Shown here piece after piece: positions 32,555-42,085 of a stretch of 64,000 nucleotides of DNA (position 1 is its first letter; each line of letters opens with the position of its first letter). The notes beneath the pieces were generated by a model. The model had not been told where the DNA came from and ran no database searches. It saw only the letters and a list, made by a program, of their open reading frames with translations. Both the position numbers and the translations under genes were made by a program. This DNA is from SSF14 sp046331245 (lineage in GTDB: Bacteria; Actinomycetota; Acidimicrobiia; Acidimicrobiales; Microtrichaceae), in contig JAXLRH010000004.1 of assembly GCA_046331245.1 (NCBI GenBank), positions 255,913-319,912 on the forward strand, given 5' to 3'.

Positions 32555-33088
32555 TCAGCCGCCCGGCGTGGCGCCGCACTTCTTGCTGACCACGCTGAAC
32601 AGCTTCGACATCGCGTTGAGGAACTTCTCGTCGCTGAACGCCGACGGCCCGTGCTGGGTGAACTGCTTCAGGTCGAAGGACGGGTCCTCCGTCTCGGCGA
32701 CCATCCCGGCCGCGGCCGTGCGCACCACGTCGGCCTGATCGGCGACCTCTGCGGGCGCGGCGTCGGCGATGGCGCCGTACGCGGTGCCGAGGAAGGTGGC
32801 CGCCGCCTTCGCCTGGTCGGCGGTGGTCGGGTTGCCCGCCGAGCCCGCGCCGTCGAGCACGCCGACGAGCGCGCACAGGTCGCCCTTCGCCGCGGCGATC
32901 TCCCCGGTGAGCTTCTCGAGCGTGTCGTTGAACTTCTTCGGGTCGGTGACCGTCGTGGTCGTGGCGCCGGCGGCGCCTCCCGCCGTGGTGGTCGACGACG
33001 CGCCGGACGACTTGCCGGAGGAACATGCCGGCGCGACGAGCGCGGCGACGGACAGCAGCCCGACGAGGAGCGGACGGTGCAAGGACAT
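32555..33088 (-). CDS. putative secreted lipoprotein (paralogue of next gene)
   Basis: A 177-aa protein with a lipobox-bearing signal peptide (LLSVAALVAPACSSGKSS), so Cys at about residue 22 is lipidated. A Ser/Thr/Ala linker follows, then the conserved TTTTVTDPKKFNDTLEKLTG and a helical domain with two Cys (DLCALVGV and KKCGATPGG). It is a paralogue of the protein from 33100-33693. Function unknown; an extracytoplasmic binding role is possible. It lies between echA20 (convergent, 1-nt gap) and the paralogue. Confidence 0.75.
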   Translation of the reverse strand: MSLHRPLLVGLLSVAALVAPACSSGKSSGASSTTTAGGAAGATTTTVTDPKKFNDTLEKLTGEIAAAKGDLCALVGVLDGAGSAGNPTTADQAKAAATFLGTAYGAIADAAPAEVADQADVVRTAAAGMVAETEDPSFDLKQFTQHGPSAFSDEKFLNAMSKLFSVVSKKCGATPGG

Positions 33089-33099
33089 GGTGATGTCGA

Positions 33100-33693
33100 T
33101 CAGCCCTTGCTGGCGCCGGTGTTCGTGCACTTCGTGCTCATCGTCTCGGTGAGACGGCTCAGCGCGGCCGTGAGGTCGGGCGTGGCGAACGCCGCCGGCG
33201 GCCCGCCGACCGGCAGCGACGCGGGGTCGTAGCCGGCGGCCTTGATGTCGGCCTGCATCTTGTCGACGGCGGAGCGGATGAGCTTGGAGTCGGCGGCGCC
33301 CTGCGACGTGTCGGTCGGCATCGTGTCCGCGATCTTCGTGAAGATCGCCGCGTAGAAGTCGTAGAGGCGGTGGACCTCGTCGGGCGTGGTCGCCTTGCCC
33401 GCCTGCCGGGTGCTGTTGGCGCCCGCCAGGACGATGCCGCAGAAGGTGTCGCCGGCGTCGGTGAGCTCCTTGTTCATCGCCGCGAGCGTGTCCTCGAACG
33501 CCTTGGGGTCGTGCACCGTGGTGGTGGTGCTGTCCGGCGTCGTGGCCCCCGAGCCGGACCCCGTCGCCGTCGTGGTCGTGGCGGCGGTGGTGGACGAGGA
33601 GGACTTCGCAGCGTCGTTGCTGTTGCCGCAGGCGGCGGTGGTGCACCCCAGGATCAGGATCACCCCGATGATGAGCGAATGGCGAGCAGTCAC
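33100..33693 (-). CDS. putative secreted lipoprotein
   Basis: A 197-aa lipoprotein: signal peptide with lipobox ILILGCTTAACGNSND, Ser/Thr-rich linker, then TTTTVHDPKAFEDTLAAMNK shared with the downstream gene, and paired Cys (DTFCGIVL and STKCTNTG). GTG 33693 with GAAGGA about 9 nt upstream. The two genes are separated by 11 nt and arose by tandem duplication. Their placement inside a steroid catabolic cluster may mean surface binding of hydrophobic substrate, but there is no direct evidence. Confidence 0.75.
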   Translation of the reverse strand: MTARHSLIIGVILILGCTTAACGNSNDAAKSSSSTTAATTTTATGSGSGATTPDSTTTTVHDPKAFEDTLAAMNKELTDAGDTFCGIVLAGANSTRQAGKATTPDEVHRLYDFYAAIFTKIADTMPTDTSQGAADSKLIRSAVDKMQADIKAAGYDPASLPVGGPPAAFATPDLTAALSRLTETMSTKCTNTGASKG

Positions 33694-33802
33694 GTGCGCG
33701 GTTCCTTCGGTCGGCGTAACGGGGTCACGCTATCGGGATCGTCGCGGGACGCATGTCACCTCATGTGGCCGTCCTCAGTGGGGCCGGGGACGTGTCCTGG
33801 GC

Positions 33803-33837
33803 TACGGTCTCTGCCTGATCTGACGGACCGTCAGATC
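33803..33837 (+). promoter_or_regulatory. ipdABC promoter with TCTGAC-type operator, site 3
   Basis: The -10 TACGGT (33803-33808) predicts transcription start near 33815. The operator GATCTGACGG-A-CCGTCAGATC (33817-33837) is a perfect 10-bp inverted repeat around one A and is the best copy in the window. Its position just downstream of the start fits a roadblock repressor. Confidence 0.8.
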
Positions 33838-33863
33838 ACGAGGTCGAGCACTGCGAGGACAGC

Positions 33864-34736
33864 ATGGCGATTCCCGACAAACGAACGACCGAGGCCGAGG
33901 TGATCGCCGAGCTACGCGACGGCATGACCATCGGCATCGGCGGCTGGGGCTCGCGGCGCAAGCCGATGTCGCTGGTCCGCGAGCTGCTCCGCAGCGACCT
34001 GAAGGACCTCACCATCGTCAGCTACGGCGGGCCCGACATCGGCCTCCTCTGCCGGGCGGGCAAGGTGAAGCGTGCGGTCTACGGCTTCGTGTCGCTCGAC
34101 TCGATCCCGCTCGAGCCGCACTTCCGCAACGCCCGCCAGAACGGCACGGTCGAGGCGACCGAGCTCGACGAGGGCATGCTGCTGCTCGGCCTGCAGGCCG
34201 CGGCGTGGCGTGTCCCGTTCCTGCCCTGCCGTGCCGGCCTCGGTACCGACCTCCTCCGCGTGATGCCGCAGTTCGAGCTGGTGCGGTCGCCGTACCCCGG
34301 CCCCGACGGCGGTGAGGGCGAGGAGCTCGTGGCCGTGCCCGCCATCGAGCTCGACGTGGCGTTCATCCACATGAACCGCGCCGACAAGGGCGGCAACGGG
34401 CAGTTCCTGAACCAGGACCTCTACATGGACGACCTGATGGCCATGGCGGCCAAGCAGTGCTTCATGAGCACCGAGCGCATCGTGCCCACCGAGGACTTCC
34501 CCAAGTACGGCTCCTTCCACACGCAGCGCATCAGCCGCCTCATGACCACCGGCGTCATCGAGCGCCCGGGGGCCGCGCACTTCACCGAGTGCCCGCCCGA
34601 CTACGCACGCGACGAGGCGTTCCAGAAGGAGTACGCGGCCACGGCCAAGTCCGACGAGGCGTGGGACGACTTCCGCGCCAAGTACCTGGACGTGTCCGAG
34701 GACGACTACCAGGCACTCGTGGGGGTGGCGTCATGA
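33864..34736 (+). CDS. ipdA: COCHEA-CoA hydrolase subunit alpha (CoA-transferase fold)
   Basis: IpdA and IpdB form a CoA-transferase-like hydrolase that opens steroid ring C in COCHEA-CoA. 290 aa with the family I fold: GMTIGIGGWGSRRKPMSLVR, LTIVSYGGPDIGLLCRAGKV, LDEGMLLLGLQAAAWRVPFL and FIHMNRADKGGNGQFLNQDL. As in IpdA, the usual transferase catalytic Glu region is modified. GAGGA lies 5 nt before ATG 33864. It overlaps ipdB by 4 nt. Confidence 0.88.
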   Translation: MAIPDKRTTEAEVIAELRDGMTIGIGGWGSRRKPMSLVRELLRSDLKDLTIVSYGGPDIGLLCRAGKVKRAVYGFVSLDSIPLEPHFRNARQNGTVEATELDEGMLLLGLQAAAWRVPFLPCRAGLGTDLLRVMPQFELVRSPYPGPDGGEGEELVAVPAIELDVAFIHMNRADKGGNGQFLNQDLYMDDLMAMAAKQCFMSTERIVPTEDFPKYGSFHTQRISRLMTTGVIERPGAAHFTECPPDYARDEAFQKEYAATAKSDEAWDDFRAKYLDVSEDDYQALVGVAS

Positions 34737-35515
34737 CCGGCGACCTGGCAGACGGCGCGCCGACCCGCGCCGAGGTGTGCGCGGTCGCGGTCGCCGAGGC
34801 GTTCCGCGGCGACGGCGAGCGCCTGTGCAACCCGATCGGCACGATCCCGATGATCGGCGGGCGCCTCGCCCGTGAGACGTTCGAGCCCGACCTCGTGATG
34901 ACCGACGGCTTCGGGGGCTTCGCCGCCAACGCGCTGCCGCCGGGAGCCGATCCGGCCGACGCCGTCCTCGAGGCGTGGAACCCGTATCCGCAGATGTTCA
35001 CCGTGCTGTGGAACGGCAAGCGCCACGTGATGATGGGCGCCACGCAGGTCGACAAGTGGGGCAACCAGAACATCGCCTGCATCGGCGACTGGCACCAGCC
35101 CCGCTCGCAGCTGCTCGGGTTCCGCGGTGCGCCGGGCAACACGATCAACCACACCACCAGCTACTGGGTGCCGAACCACGGCACGAAGGTGCTGGTGCCG
35201 GCGGTCGACGTGGTGTGCGGCGTCGGGTACGACCGGGCCCGCGAGCTCGGCCCCGTCGCCTCGCGGTTCCACGAGATCCGCCGGGTCGTCACCAACCTCG
35301 CCGTGCTCGACTTCGAGAGCGACGACAACGCGATGCGGCTGCGTTCGGTGCACCCGGGCGTGACGGTGGCGGACGTCGTCGAGGCCACCGGCTTCGAGCT
35401 CGTCATCCCCGACGACGTGCCCGAGACGCGTCTGCCGACCGACGAGGAGCTGCGCCTGATCCGCGAGGTCATCGACCCGCGCGGGCTCCGCGAGAGGGAA
35501 GTGCCCAACCCGTGA
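34733..35515 (+). CDS. ipdB: COCHEA-CoA hydrolase subunit beta
   Basis: 260 aa, the partner of IpdA. Recognisable segments: CNPIGTIPMIGGRLARETFE, DLVMTDGFGGFAANALPPGA, KRHVMMGATQVDKWGNQNIA and NTINHTTSYWVPNHGTKVLV. IpdAB is needed for growth on cholesterol and for virulence in mycobacteria and Rhodococcus (established for homologues). The ATG overlaps the ipdA stop, and the stop overlaps ipdC (GTGA), so the three are coupled. Confidence 0.88.
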   Translation: MTGDLADGAPTRAEVCAVAVAEAFRGDGERLCNPIGTIPMIGGRLARETFEPDLVMTDGFGGFAANALPPGADPADAVLEAWNPYPQMFTVLWNGKRHVMMGATQVDKWGNQNIACIGDWHQPRSQLLGFRGAPGNTINHTTSYWVPNHGTKVLVPAVDVVCGVGYDRARELGPVASRFHEIRRVVTNLAVLDFESDDNAMRLRSVHPGVTVADVVEATGFELVIPDDVPETRLPTDEELRLIREVIDPRGLREREVPNP

Positions 35516-36573
35516 CGGCGCTCGAGACGCCCCTGTGCGAGCTGCTCGGCGTGACGTACCCGATCGTGCAGACCGGCATGGGCTGGGTGTCGGGCGCGCG
35601 TCTGACCGCCGCCACCTGCGAAGCCGGCGCCATGGGCATCCTGGCCTCGGCCACCATGACGCTGCCCGAGCTCCGGACCGCGATCGGCAAGGTGAAGAGC
35701 CGCACCTCGAATCCGTTCGGCGTGAACCTGCTGCCGAACCAGGCGGACCTCGCCGACCGCATCGACGTGATGATCACCGAGGGGGTCCGCGTCGCATCGT
35801 TCGCCGGCGCGCCGTCGGCGGACGTGGTGGCGCGGCTGAACGATGCCGGCCTCGTCACGATGGTGACGGTCGGGGCCAAGCGCCACGCCGAGAAGATGGT
35901 GAAGATGGGTGTGAAGGCGCTCATCGCGCAAGGCGGTGAGGGCGGCGGCCACACGGGCGCGACGCCGACGTCGCTGCTGCTCCCGGCAGTGGTCGACGCG
36001 ACCGAGGGGTCGGGTGTGCCGGTGCTCGGCGCCGGTGGCTACTACGACGGCCGCGGGCTGGTCGCCGCGCTGGCGTACGGCGCGCAGGGCATCGCGATGG
36101 GGACGCGCTTCCTGCTCACGAAGGAGTCCCACGTGCCCGATCACGTGAAGGCGATCTACGTCGGCACGCCGGTCACCGGCACCGTCGTCACGACGGCGAT
36201 CGACGGAGCGCCCCAGCGGGTGATCCGGACGGAGATGATCGAGGGCCTCGAGAGCTCCCACGCCGTGGTGCGATTCCCGAAGGCGGCGGCCAACGCGCTG
36301 CGGTTCGCCCGGTTGTCGGGCACCCCGCTCGGCGATCTCGTGCGAAGCGGCCTCGCCATGCGCAAGGCACAGGACCTCACGTGGGCGCAGATGGCGCTCG
36401 CAGCGAACGCACCGATGATGACGAAGGCCGGTGTGGTCGACGGCAAGGTCGAGGCGGGCATCCTGCCCACCGGTCAGGTGGTGGGGTCGATCGACGAGCT
36501 CCCGAGCGTGGCCGAGGTGATCGACGGGATCATCGCCGAGGCGAACGCGACGCTCGCACGCCTCGGCGCCTGA
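35512..36573 (+). CDS. ipdC: IpdC-like nitronate monooxygenase-family flavoprotein
   Basis: A 353-aa FMN TIM-barrel protein of the 2-nitropropane dioxygenase family. Features: YPIVQTGMGWVSGARLTAAT, NPFGVNLLPNQADLADRIDV, the phosphate-binding ALIAQGGEGGGHTGATPTS and VLGAGGYYDGRGLVAALAYG. Its place directly after ipdAB matches IpdC (Rv3553), proposed to introduce a double bond into the HIP-CoA-derived ring intermediate. GTG 35512 overlaps the ipdB stop. An operator for the next operon lies 13 nt past its stop. Confidence 0.85.
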   Translation: MTALETPLCELLGVTYPIVQTGMGWVSGARLTAATCEAGAMGILASATMTLPELRTAIGKVKSRTSNPFGVNLLPNQADLADRIDVMITEGVRVASFAGAPSADVVARLNDAGLVTMVTVGAKRHAEKMVKMGVKALIAQGGEGGGHTGATPTSLLLPAVVDATEGSGVPVLGAGGYYDGRGLVAALAYGAQGIAMGTRFLLTKESHVPDHVKAIYVGTPVTGTVVTTAIDGAPQRVIRTEMIEGLESSHAVVRFPKAAANALRFARLSGTPLGDLVRSGLAMRKAQDLTWAQMALAANAPMMTKAGVVDGKVEAGILPTGQVVGSIDELPSVAEVIDGIIAEANATLARLGA

Positions 36574-36585
36574 GCCCGGCACAGA

Positions 36586-36616
36586 TCTGACACATCGTCA
36601 GATTCGCTGGCAGAAT
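36586..36616 (+). promoter_or_regulatory. fadE promoter with TCTGAC-type operator, site 4
   Basis: TCTGAC-ACATC-GTCAGA (36586-36602) lies 8 nt upstream of the -10 CAGAAT (36611-36616), that is in the -35/spacer region. The GTG of the acyl-CoA dehydrogenase follows 7 nt after the -10, so transcription should be leaderless. Confidence 0.75.
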
Positions 36617-36623
36617 CGCGCCC

Positions 36624-37817
36624 GTGGACCTCACCTGGACAGCTGACGAGCAGGCGTTCCGCGACGAGTGTCGCGCCTGGCTCGAGGCGAACGTGCCCAC
36701 CCCGGCCCTGCCGAGCGGTGACACGAAGGACGGCTTCGCGCTGCACCTGGAGTGGGAGCGGAAGCTCTTCGCCGACCGGTGGGCGGTCGTGTCGTGGCCG
36801 ACCGAGATGGGCGGTCGCGGAGCGAGCCTCTGGCAGTGGCTGATCTTCGAGGAGGAGTACTACCGCGTGGGCGCGCCGCAGCGCGTCACGCAGAACGGCA
36901 TCTTCCTCCTCGCGCCGACGATCTTCGAGTTCGGCACCCCCGCCCAGCAGGCGTACTACCTGCCGCGCATGGCTGCGGCGGAGGACCTCTGGTGCCAGGG
37001 GTGGAGCGAGCCGAACGCCGGCTCCGATCTCGCCGGCCTCACCTCCAAGGCGGTGCGCGACGACGAAGCGGGCGGATGGCGCCTCTACGGACAGAAGACC
37101 TGGACCACCCGCGGCGCGTTCTGCACGCATCTGTTCGGGCTCTTCCGCACCGACCCCGACTCGCAGCGTCACCACGGGCTGACCTACCTGATGGTGCCCC
37201 TCGACGCCGAGGGCGTCACGGTTCGCGGGTTCGGCCGGCTCGACGGTGACGAGGGGTTCGCCGAGGTGTTCTTCGACGGCGCGTTCGTGCCCGACGGCGA
37301 CGGCGATCCCGCCGCCGGCGGCGTGCTCGGCGAGGTGAACGCGGGCTGGAGCGTGGCCATGGCCACCACCTCGTCCGAGCGGGGCCTCACGCTCCGGTCG
37401 CCGGGCCGGTTCACGGCGGCCACGGCGCGGTTGGTGCAGCTGTGCCGCGAGCGGGGCGGCAGCGTCGACGATCCGGGTGTCCGCGACGCCGTCACCCGCG
37501 CCTGGATCGACGCGGAGGCGTACGCCCTCTACACGCTGAGCGACGTCACCGGCATCGTCGAGGGCCGTTCGCCGGGAGCCCGGTCGAGCCTCAACAAGAT
37601 CTTCTGGTCCGAACTCGACGTGCGGCTGCACGAGGCGGCCCTCCGCCTGCTCGACGGCGAGTCCGAGCTGGTCGAGTGGGGCCCCGAGGGCGCCCGCACG
37701 GAGAACCCGTGGCTGAAGGGCTACCAGTTCTCGCTGTCCGGCCCGATCTACGCCGGCACCAACGAGATCCAACGCAACATCGTCGCCGAGCGCGTGCTCG
37801 GCCTGCCGCGGAAGTAG
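36624..37817 (+). CDS. acyl-CoA dehydrogenase, alpha-type subunit
   Basis: A 397-aa FAD enzyme with the ACAD fold: RWAVVSWPTEMGGRGASLWQ, the FAD/substrate loop WCQGWSEPNAGSDLAGLTSK, GQKTWTTRGAF, and the C-terminal GPIYAGTNEIQRNIVAERVL. It is followed after 4 nt by a second, shorter ACAD. Steroid-degrading ACADs of this kind are often alpha2beta2 heterotetramers (for example FadE31-32 or FadE28-29). The start is GTG 36624, leaderless. The operator points to the HIP pathway, but which step it performs is open. Confidence 0.85.
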   Translation: MDLTWTADEQAFRDECRAWLEANVPTPALPSGDTKDGFALHLEWERKLFADRWAVVSWPTEMGGRGASLWQWLIFEEEYYRVGAPQRVTQNGIFLLAPTIFEFGTPAQQAYYLPRMAAAEDLWCQGWSEPNAGSDLAGLTSKAVRDDEAGGWRLYGQKTWTTRGAFCTHLFGLFRTDPDSQRHHGLTYLMVPLDAEGVTVRGFGRLDGDEGFAEVFFDGAFVPDGDGDPAAGGVLGEVNAGWSVAMATTSSERGLTLRSPGRFTAATARLVQLCRERGGSVDDPGVRDAVTRAWIDAEAYALYTLSDVTGIVEGRSPGARSSLNKIFWSELDVRLHEAALRLLDGESELVEWGPEGARTENPWLKGYQFSLSGPIYAGTNEIQRNIVAERVLGLPRK

Positions 37818-37821
37818 CGCC

Positions 37822-38826
37822 ATGAGATTCGCCTTCACCCAGGACCAGCTCGACTTCAGCGGCGCCGTCAGCGACCTGCTGGCCAAGGAGTGCTCGCCCG
37901 ACGCCCTGCGCGCCGCGTGGGCCGGCGACGACGGCCGGGTCGCCGGTTTGTGGGACCGCCTGGTCGAGATGGGCGTCGTCGGACTCCTCGCACCCGAGTC
38001 CGCCGGAGGGTTCGGGCTGGCCGAGGTCGACCTGGTCCGCATCGCCTACGAGGCCGGCCGGGTCGCACTGCCCGAACCGCTGTCGTCGGTGGCGGGCGTC
38101 GTCGTGCCGGCGCTCCGTGACCACGGCGGCGACCGGGGCGCCTCCCTGCTCGAGGAACTGGTCGGAGGGTCGGCCGCAGTCGCGCTCGGCCTCGCCGTCA
38201 ACCCGCTGGTCCAGCACTCGGCCGGCGCCACGGGGTTCCTCCTCGAGGCCGACGACGGACTGCACCTGGTGCCCGCCGCCGACGTGTCGCTCACGTCCGA
38301 GGAATCCGTCGACGGCTCCCGCCGCCCGGCGCGGGTCGCCTGGTCGCCGTCGGCCGCGACGCTGCTCGACGATCCGGTGCTCGCCGCCGCCGAGGCCAAC
38401 GCCCGCGCCGCCGTGTTCACGGCCGCCGAGCTCTGCGGCCTCGCCGACACCATGCTGGGCCTCACCACCGGCTACGTCGCCGAGCGCAAGCAGTTCGGCG
38501 TGCCCATCGGCTCGTTCCAGGCCATCAAGCACCACTGCGCCGACGCGATGCTCGCCGTCGAGTTCGCGAAGCCGTTGGTGTGGCGCGCCGCATACTCGCT
38601 GTCGGTCGGCGATCCGGCCGCGGCGGTGCATGCGTCGATGGCCAAGTCGTCCGCGTCGGACGCAGCGGACGTCGTCGGTCGAATCGCGATGCAGTGCCAC
38701 GGGGGCATCGGCTACACGACGGAGTACGACCTCCACCTGTACCTCAAGCGGGCGTGGGCCCTCGTCGCACAGGACGGCTCGGCCGCCGCGCATCGCCGGA
38801 AGGTGGCGGACGCCGTCCTGTCCTGA
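37822..38826 (+). CDS. acyl-CoA dehydrogenase, beta-type subunit
   Basis: A 334-aa shorter ACAD: FTQDQLDFSGAVSDLLAKEC, GLLAPESAGGFGLAEVDLVR, then a weakly conserved FAD loop, ERKQFGVPIGSFQAIKHHCA, and the HGGIGYTTEYDLHLYLKRAW segment that carries the base Glu in the beta partner of heteromeric steroid ACADs. The FAD contacts of the alpha partner (xSEPxAGSDL) are missing, which supports a mixed complex with the preceding gene (4-nt gap, ATG 37822). Confidence 0.82.
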   Translation: MRFAFTQDQLDFSGAVSDLLAKECSPDALRAAWAGDDGRVAGLWDRLVEMGVVGLLAPESAGGFGLAEVDLVRIAYEAGRVALPEPLSSVAGVVVPALRDHGGDRGASLLEELVGGSAAVALGLAVNPLVQHSAGATGFLLEADDGLHLVPAADVSLTSEESVDGSRRPARVAWSPSAATLLDDPVLAAAEANARAAVFTAAELCGLADTMLGLTTGYVAERKQFGVPIGSFQAIKHHCADAMLAVEFAKPLVWRAAYSLSVGDPAAAVHASMAKSSASDAADVVGRIAMQCHGGIGYTTEYDLHLYLKRAWALVAQDGSAAAHRRKVADAVLS

Positions 38827-38841
38827 GTGGCTCCCGCTCCG

Positions 38842-39783
38842 TCAGGAGTGGTGCAGCGAATCGACGGCGCGGTGGACGATGCCCTCGGCGACCGCCGCGC
38901 CGCCCGGCGGCAGGATGGCGAACACGATGACGAGGTCGCGCCCGGTGAGCATCACGCACATCGACACGGGGTTGCCGTTGACGGTGCCGACGAGCCACTG
39001 ACCTCGTCCGAACTTCGTGTCGACGGGTCGCTGTGAGACGGTCTCGCCACCCATCGAGCTCATGATCCCGCCCGACCTCGACAGCGTGTCGTTGCGGACG
39101 GCGTTGGACACCTCGTACGGCAGGCGTGCCTCGCCGAGGGCGAGACCGTGCTGCGCCGTCTGGAACGAACCGTCCCCGCTGAACGTGAAATCGAGGGTGA
39201 GGTTCTGTGCGGCCACCGTCGTGTCGAGGGAGTACGGCTCGGGGTGCCCGGGCATGTCCATGACGTAGCGGCCCGAGGTGGACAACGTCGGTGCCCACGG
39301 GATCGTCATCACGTTGGCTTCGGTCGTGGTCGGCGCCGTGGGGAGCGGCCTCGTCGGCGGCGGGGCGGTGGGCAGGGGAGCGTCAGCCGCCGGGGTGGCG
39401 CCCGTCGTGATCCTGGCGGGGCGATCGTCGATGGCGCGGTACCCGACGTAGGCGCCGGTGCCGAGGACGGCGACGACCAGGATGATCGCGACGACGACCC
39501 CCGCCCTGGCCGCCGTCGACGCTCGCCGCGTCGGCGTCCCCGGCGGGAACCGCGGCGGCGGTGCGTCGATGGCCGGCAGCGGCGGGGCCACACCCGGGGG
39601 AGCGCCGACGCCGCCGAGGGACGAGAACGTGCGCTGCGGCGTGGGGTAGCTCGGCGGTGGCGCGAAGAACTGCGGGGTCGCTCCGGGGGGCGGCGGCAAC
39701 ATGGGTGCGCGCTCGGGCGCGGGGATCCCACAGCGGTCGCACGCCGGGCCGGTCAGACGCGACCCGCACCCCGAACAGTTCAT
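38842..39783 (-). CDS. zinc-ribbon, proline-rich single-TM protein
   Basis: A 313-aa protein with an N-terminal four-Cys zinc ribbon (NCSGCGSRLTGPACDRCGIP), a Pro-rich stretch to about residue 85, a TM helix (AGVVVAIILVVAVLGTGAYV) and an external beta-rich domain (residues about 160-310) with no known family. The topology is cytoplasmic ribbon and exported domain. It converges on the ACAD operon with a 15-nt gap. Similar proteins are frequent in actinobacteria with undefined roles. ATG 39783 chosen at the ribbon start. Confidence 0.65.
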   Translation of the reverse strand: MNCSGCGSRLTGPACDRCGIPAPERAPMLPPPPGATPQFFAPPPSYPTPQRTFSSLGGVGAPPGVAPPLPAIDAPPPRFPPGTPTRRASTAARAGVVVAIILVVAVLGTGAYVGYRAIDDRPARITTGATPAADAPLPTAPPPTRPLPTAPTTTEANVMTIPWAPTLSTSGRYVMDMPGHPEPYSLDTTVAAQNLTLDFTFSGDGSFQTAQHGLALGEARLPYEVSNAVRNDTLSRSGGIMSSMGGETVSQRPVDTKFGRGQWLVGTVNGNPVSMCVMLTGRDLVIVFAILPPGGAAVAEGIVHRAVDSLHHS

Positions 39784-39885
39784 CTGAGCCCCCCGCCCAT
39801 GTCCTCGGATCGACCGTCCTCGGAACGACGACAGTCTGTTCGCGTGCCTGAGGGCACGCAAGGGTGAGCGGCGGGCCGGGGTGCC

Positions 39886-40749
39886 TCAGTCGGCGCGGAC
39901 GGCGTGCACCAGCCGCGCGAGTGCCGGGTAGCGCACCCCGATGTGGTCGTGCTGCGGTGCGAGCGTCTCGACGAGGCGCGCGCGGGCGGCGGCACGTTCG
40001 TCGGCGGTGGCGCCGTCGAGCAGCATCGCGAGCGACGACGAGCCGATCAGGAAGTCGGCGGCGTCCTCCACCGAGCCGGGGCCGCCGAGGTAGATCGAGT
40101 CGGCGATGTCCTCGATGGTCACGTTCTCCCAACCGGACGCCTCGAGGATCTGCTCGACCCGCGCGTTGTCGCCGAACGCGAACGGGCCGGGCGCGTCAGC
40201 GGGTGGCGAGGGCGGGAGCGTGAGGACGTCGGCGAGCGCCAGGATCGGGCCGCCCATCCACTCGTTCCACTCGATCGGGCCCCAGCACACGAACGAGAGC
40301 CGTCCGCCGGGCGAGGTCATCCTGGCGATGTTGGCGAACGCTGCGGTGGGGTCGTCGAAGAACATCACGCCGAACCGGCTGACCACGGCGTCGGCCGTCG
40401 CGTCGGGCGGGTCCATCACCTGGGCGTCGCCGAGCACGAACTCGACGTTGGTGTGAGACAGCGACTGCGCCCGGCGCCGGGCGAGGTCGAGCATCGGCCG
40501 CGAGATGTCGATCCCCACGGCCCTGCCGGTCGCGCCGACCGCCTGCGCGGCCATCAGGGTCGTGGTGCCCGCCCCGCACCCGATGTCGATGACGGTCTCG
40601 CCGGGCTGCGGGGCCGCTGCGGCGATCGCGCGGAGGGCGTAGATCTCGAGCTGGGCGTCGAACTGGTCGGCGCGGGCGACCCACGCCTCGCCCCGCTCGC
40701 CGTCCCAGAACTCGGCCATGTCGGCGTTTGCTGCGGGGGTGTCGGTCAT
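39886..40749 (-). CDS. class I SAM-dependent methyltransferase
   Basis: A 287-aa methyltransferase of the UbiE/Methyltransf_11 type. Motif I is VIDIGCGAGTTTLMAAQAVG, acidic loop GRAVGIDISRPMLDLARRRA, motif II NVEFVLGDAQVMDPPDATAD and post-II FGVMFFDDPTAAFANIARMT. Substrate unknown. A CAAGCT box ends 6 nt before the ATG (40749), a possible leaderless start. It is divergent from the thiolase operon over 150 nt. Confidence 0.85.
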   Translation of the reverse strand: MTDTPAANADMAEFWDGERGEAWVARADQFDAQLEIYALRAIAAAAPQPGETVIDIGCGAGTTTLMAAQAVGATGRAVGIDISRPMLDLARRRAQSLSHTNVEFVLGDAQVMDPPDATADAVVSRFGVMFFDDPTAAFANIARMTSPGGRLSFVCWGPIEWNEWMGGPILALADVLTLPPSPPADAPGPFAFGDNARVEQILEASGWENVTIEDIADSIYLGGPGSVEDAADFLIGSSSLAMLLDGATADERAAARARLVETLAPQHDHIGVRYPALARLVHAVRAD

Positions 40750-40811
40750 GACGAGAGCTTGCCAGAGACGCTGGCGGCCCGTCGCGCGCCGGTGGAGGGC
40801 CGGTTCCTCGC

Positions 40812-40868
40812 TTCGACCCCGGGGTCGGCGTCCCCTAATCTCTCGGGCTACCAACGAGAACGCGTTCT
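40812..40868 (+). promoter_or_regulatory. thiolase promoter with KstR-like operator
   Basis: TTCGAC (40812-40817) and TAATCT (40836-40841) with an 18-bp spacer form a promoter. AGAACGCGTTCT (40857-40868), a perfect 12-bp palindrome followed by AGA, lies just after the predicted start. The mycobacterial KstR site has the core AGAAC-N2-GTTCT, so a KstR homologue may bind here. Confidence 0.6.
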
Positions 40869-40900
40869 AGAAAGCACGCGATCGAGAAAGGTCCGGGGAC

Positions 40901-42049
<1,149 letters not shown>

Positions 42050-42085
42050 AGGCGTGGCCCTCGACCGAGGCGATCGACCCCCACG

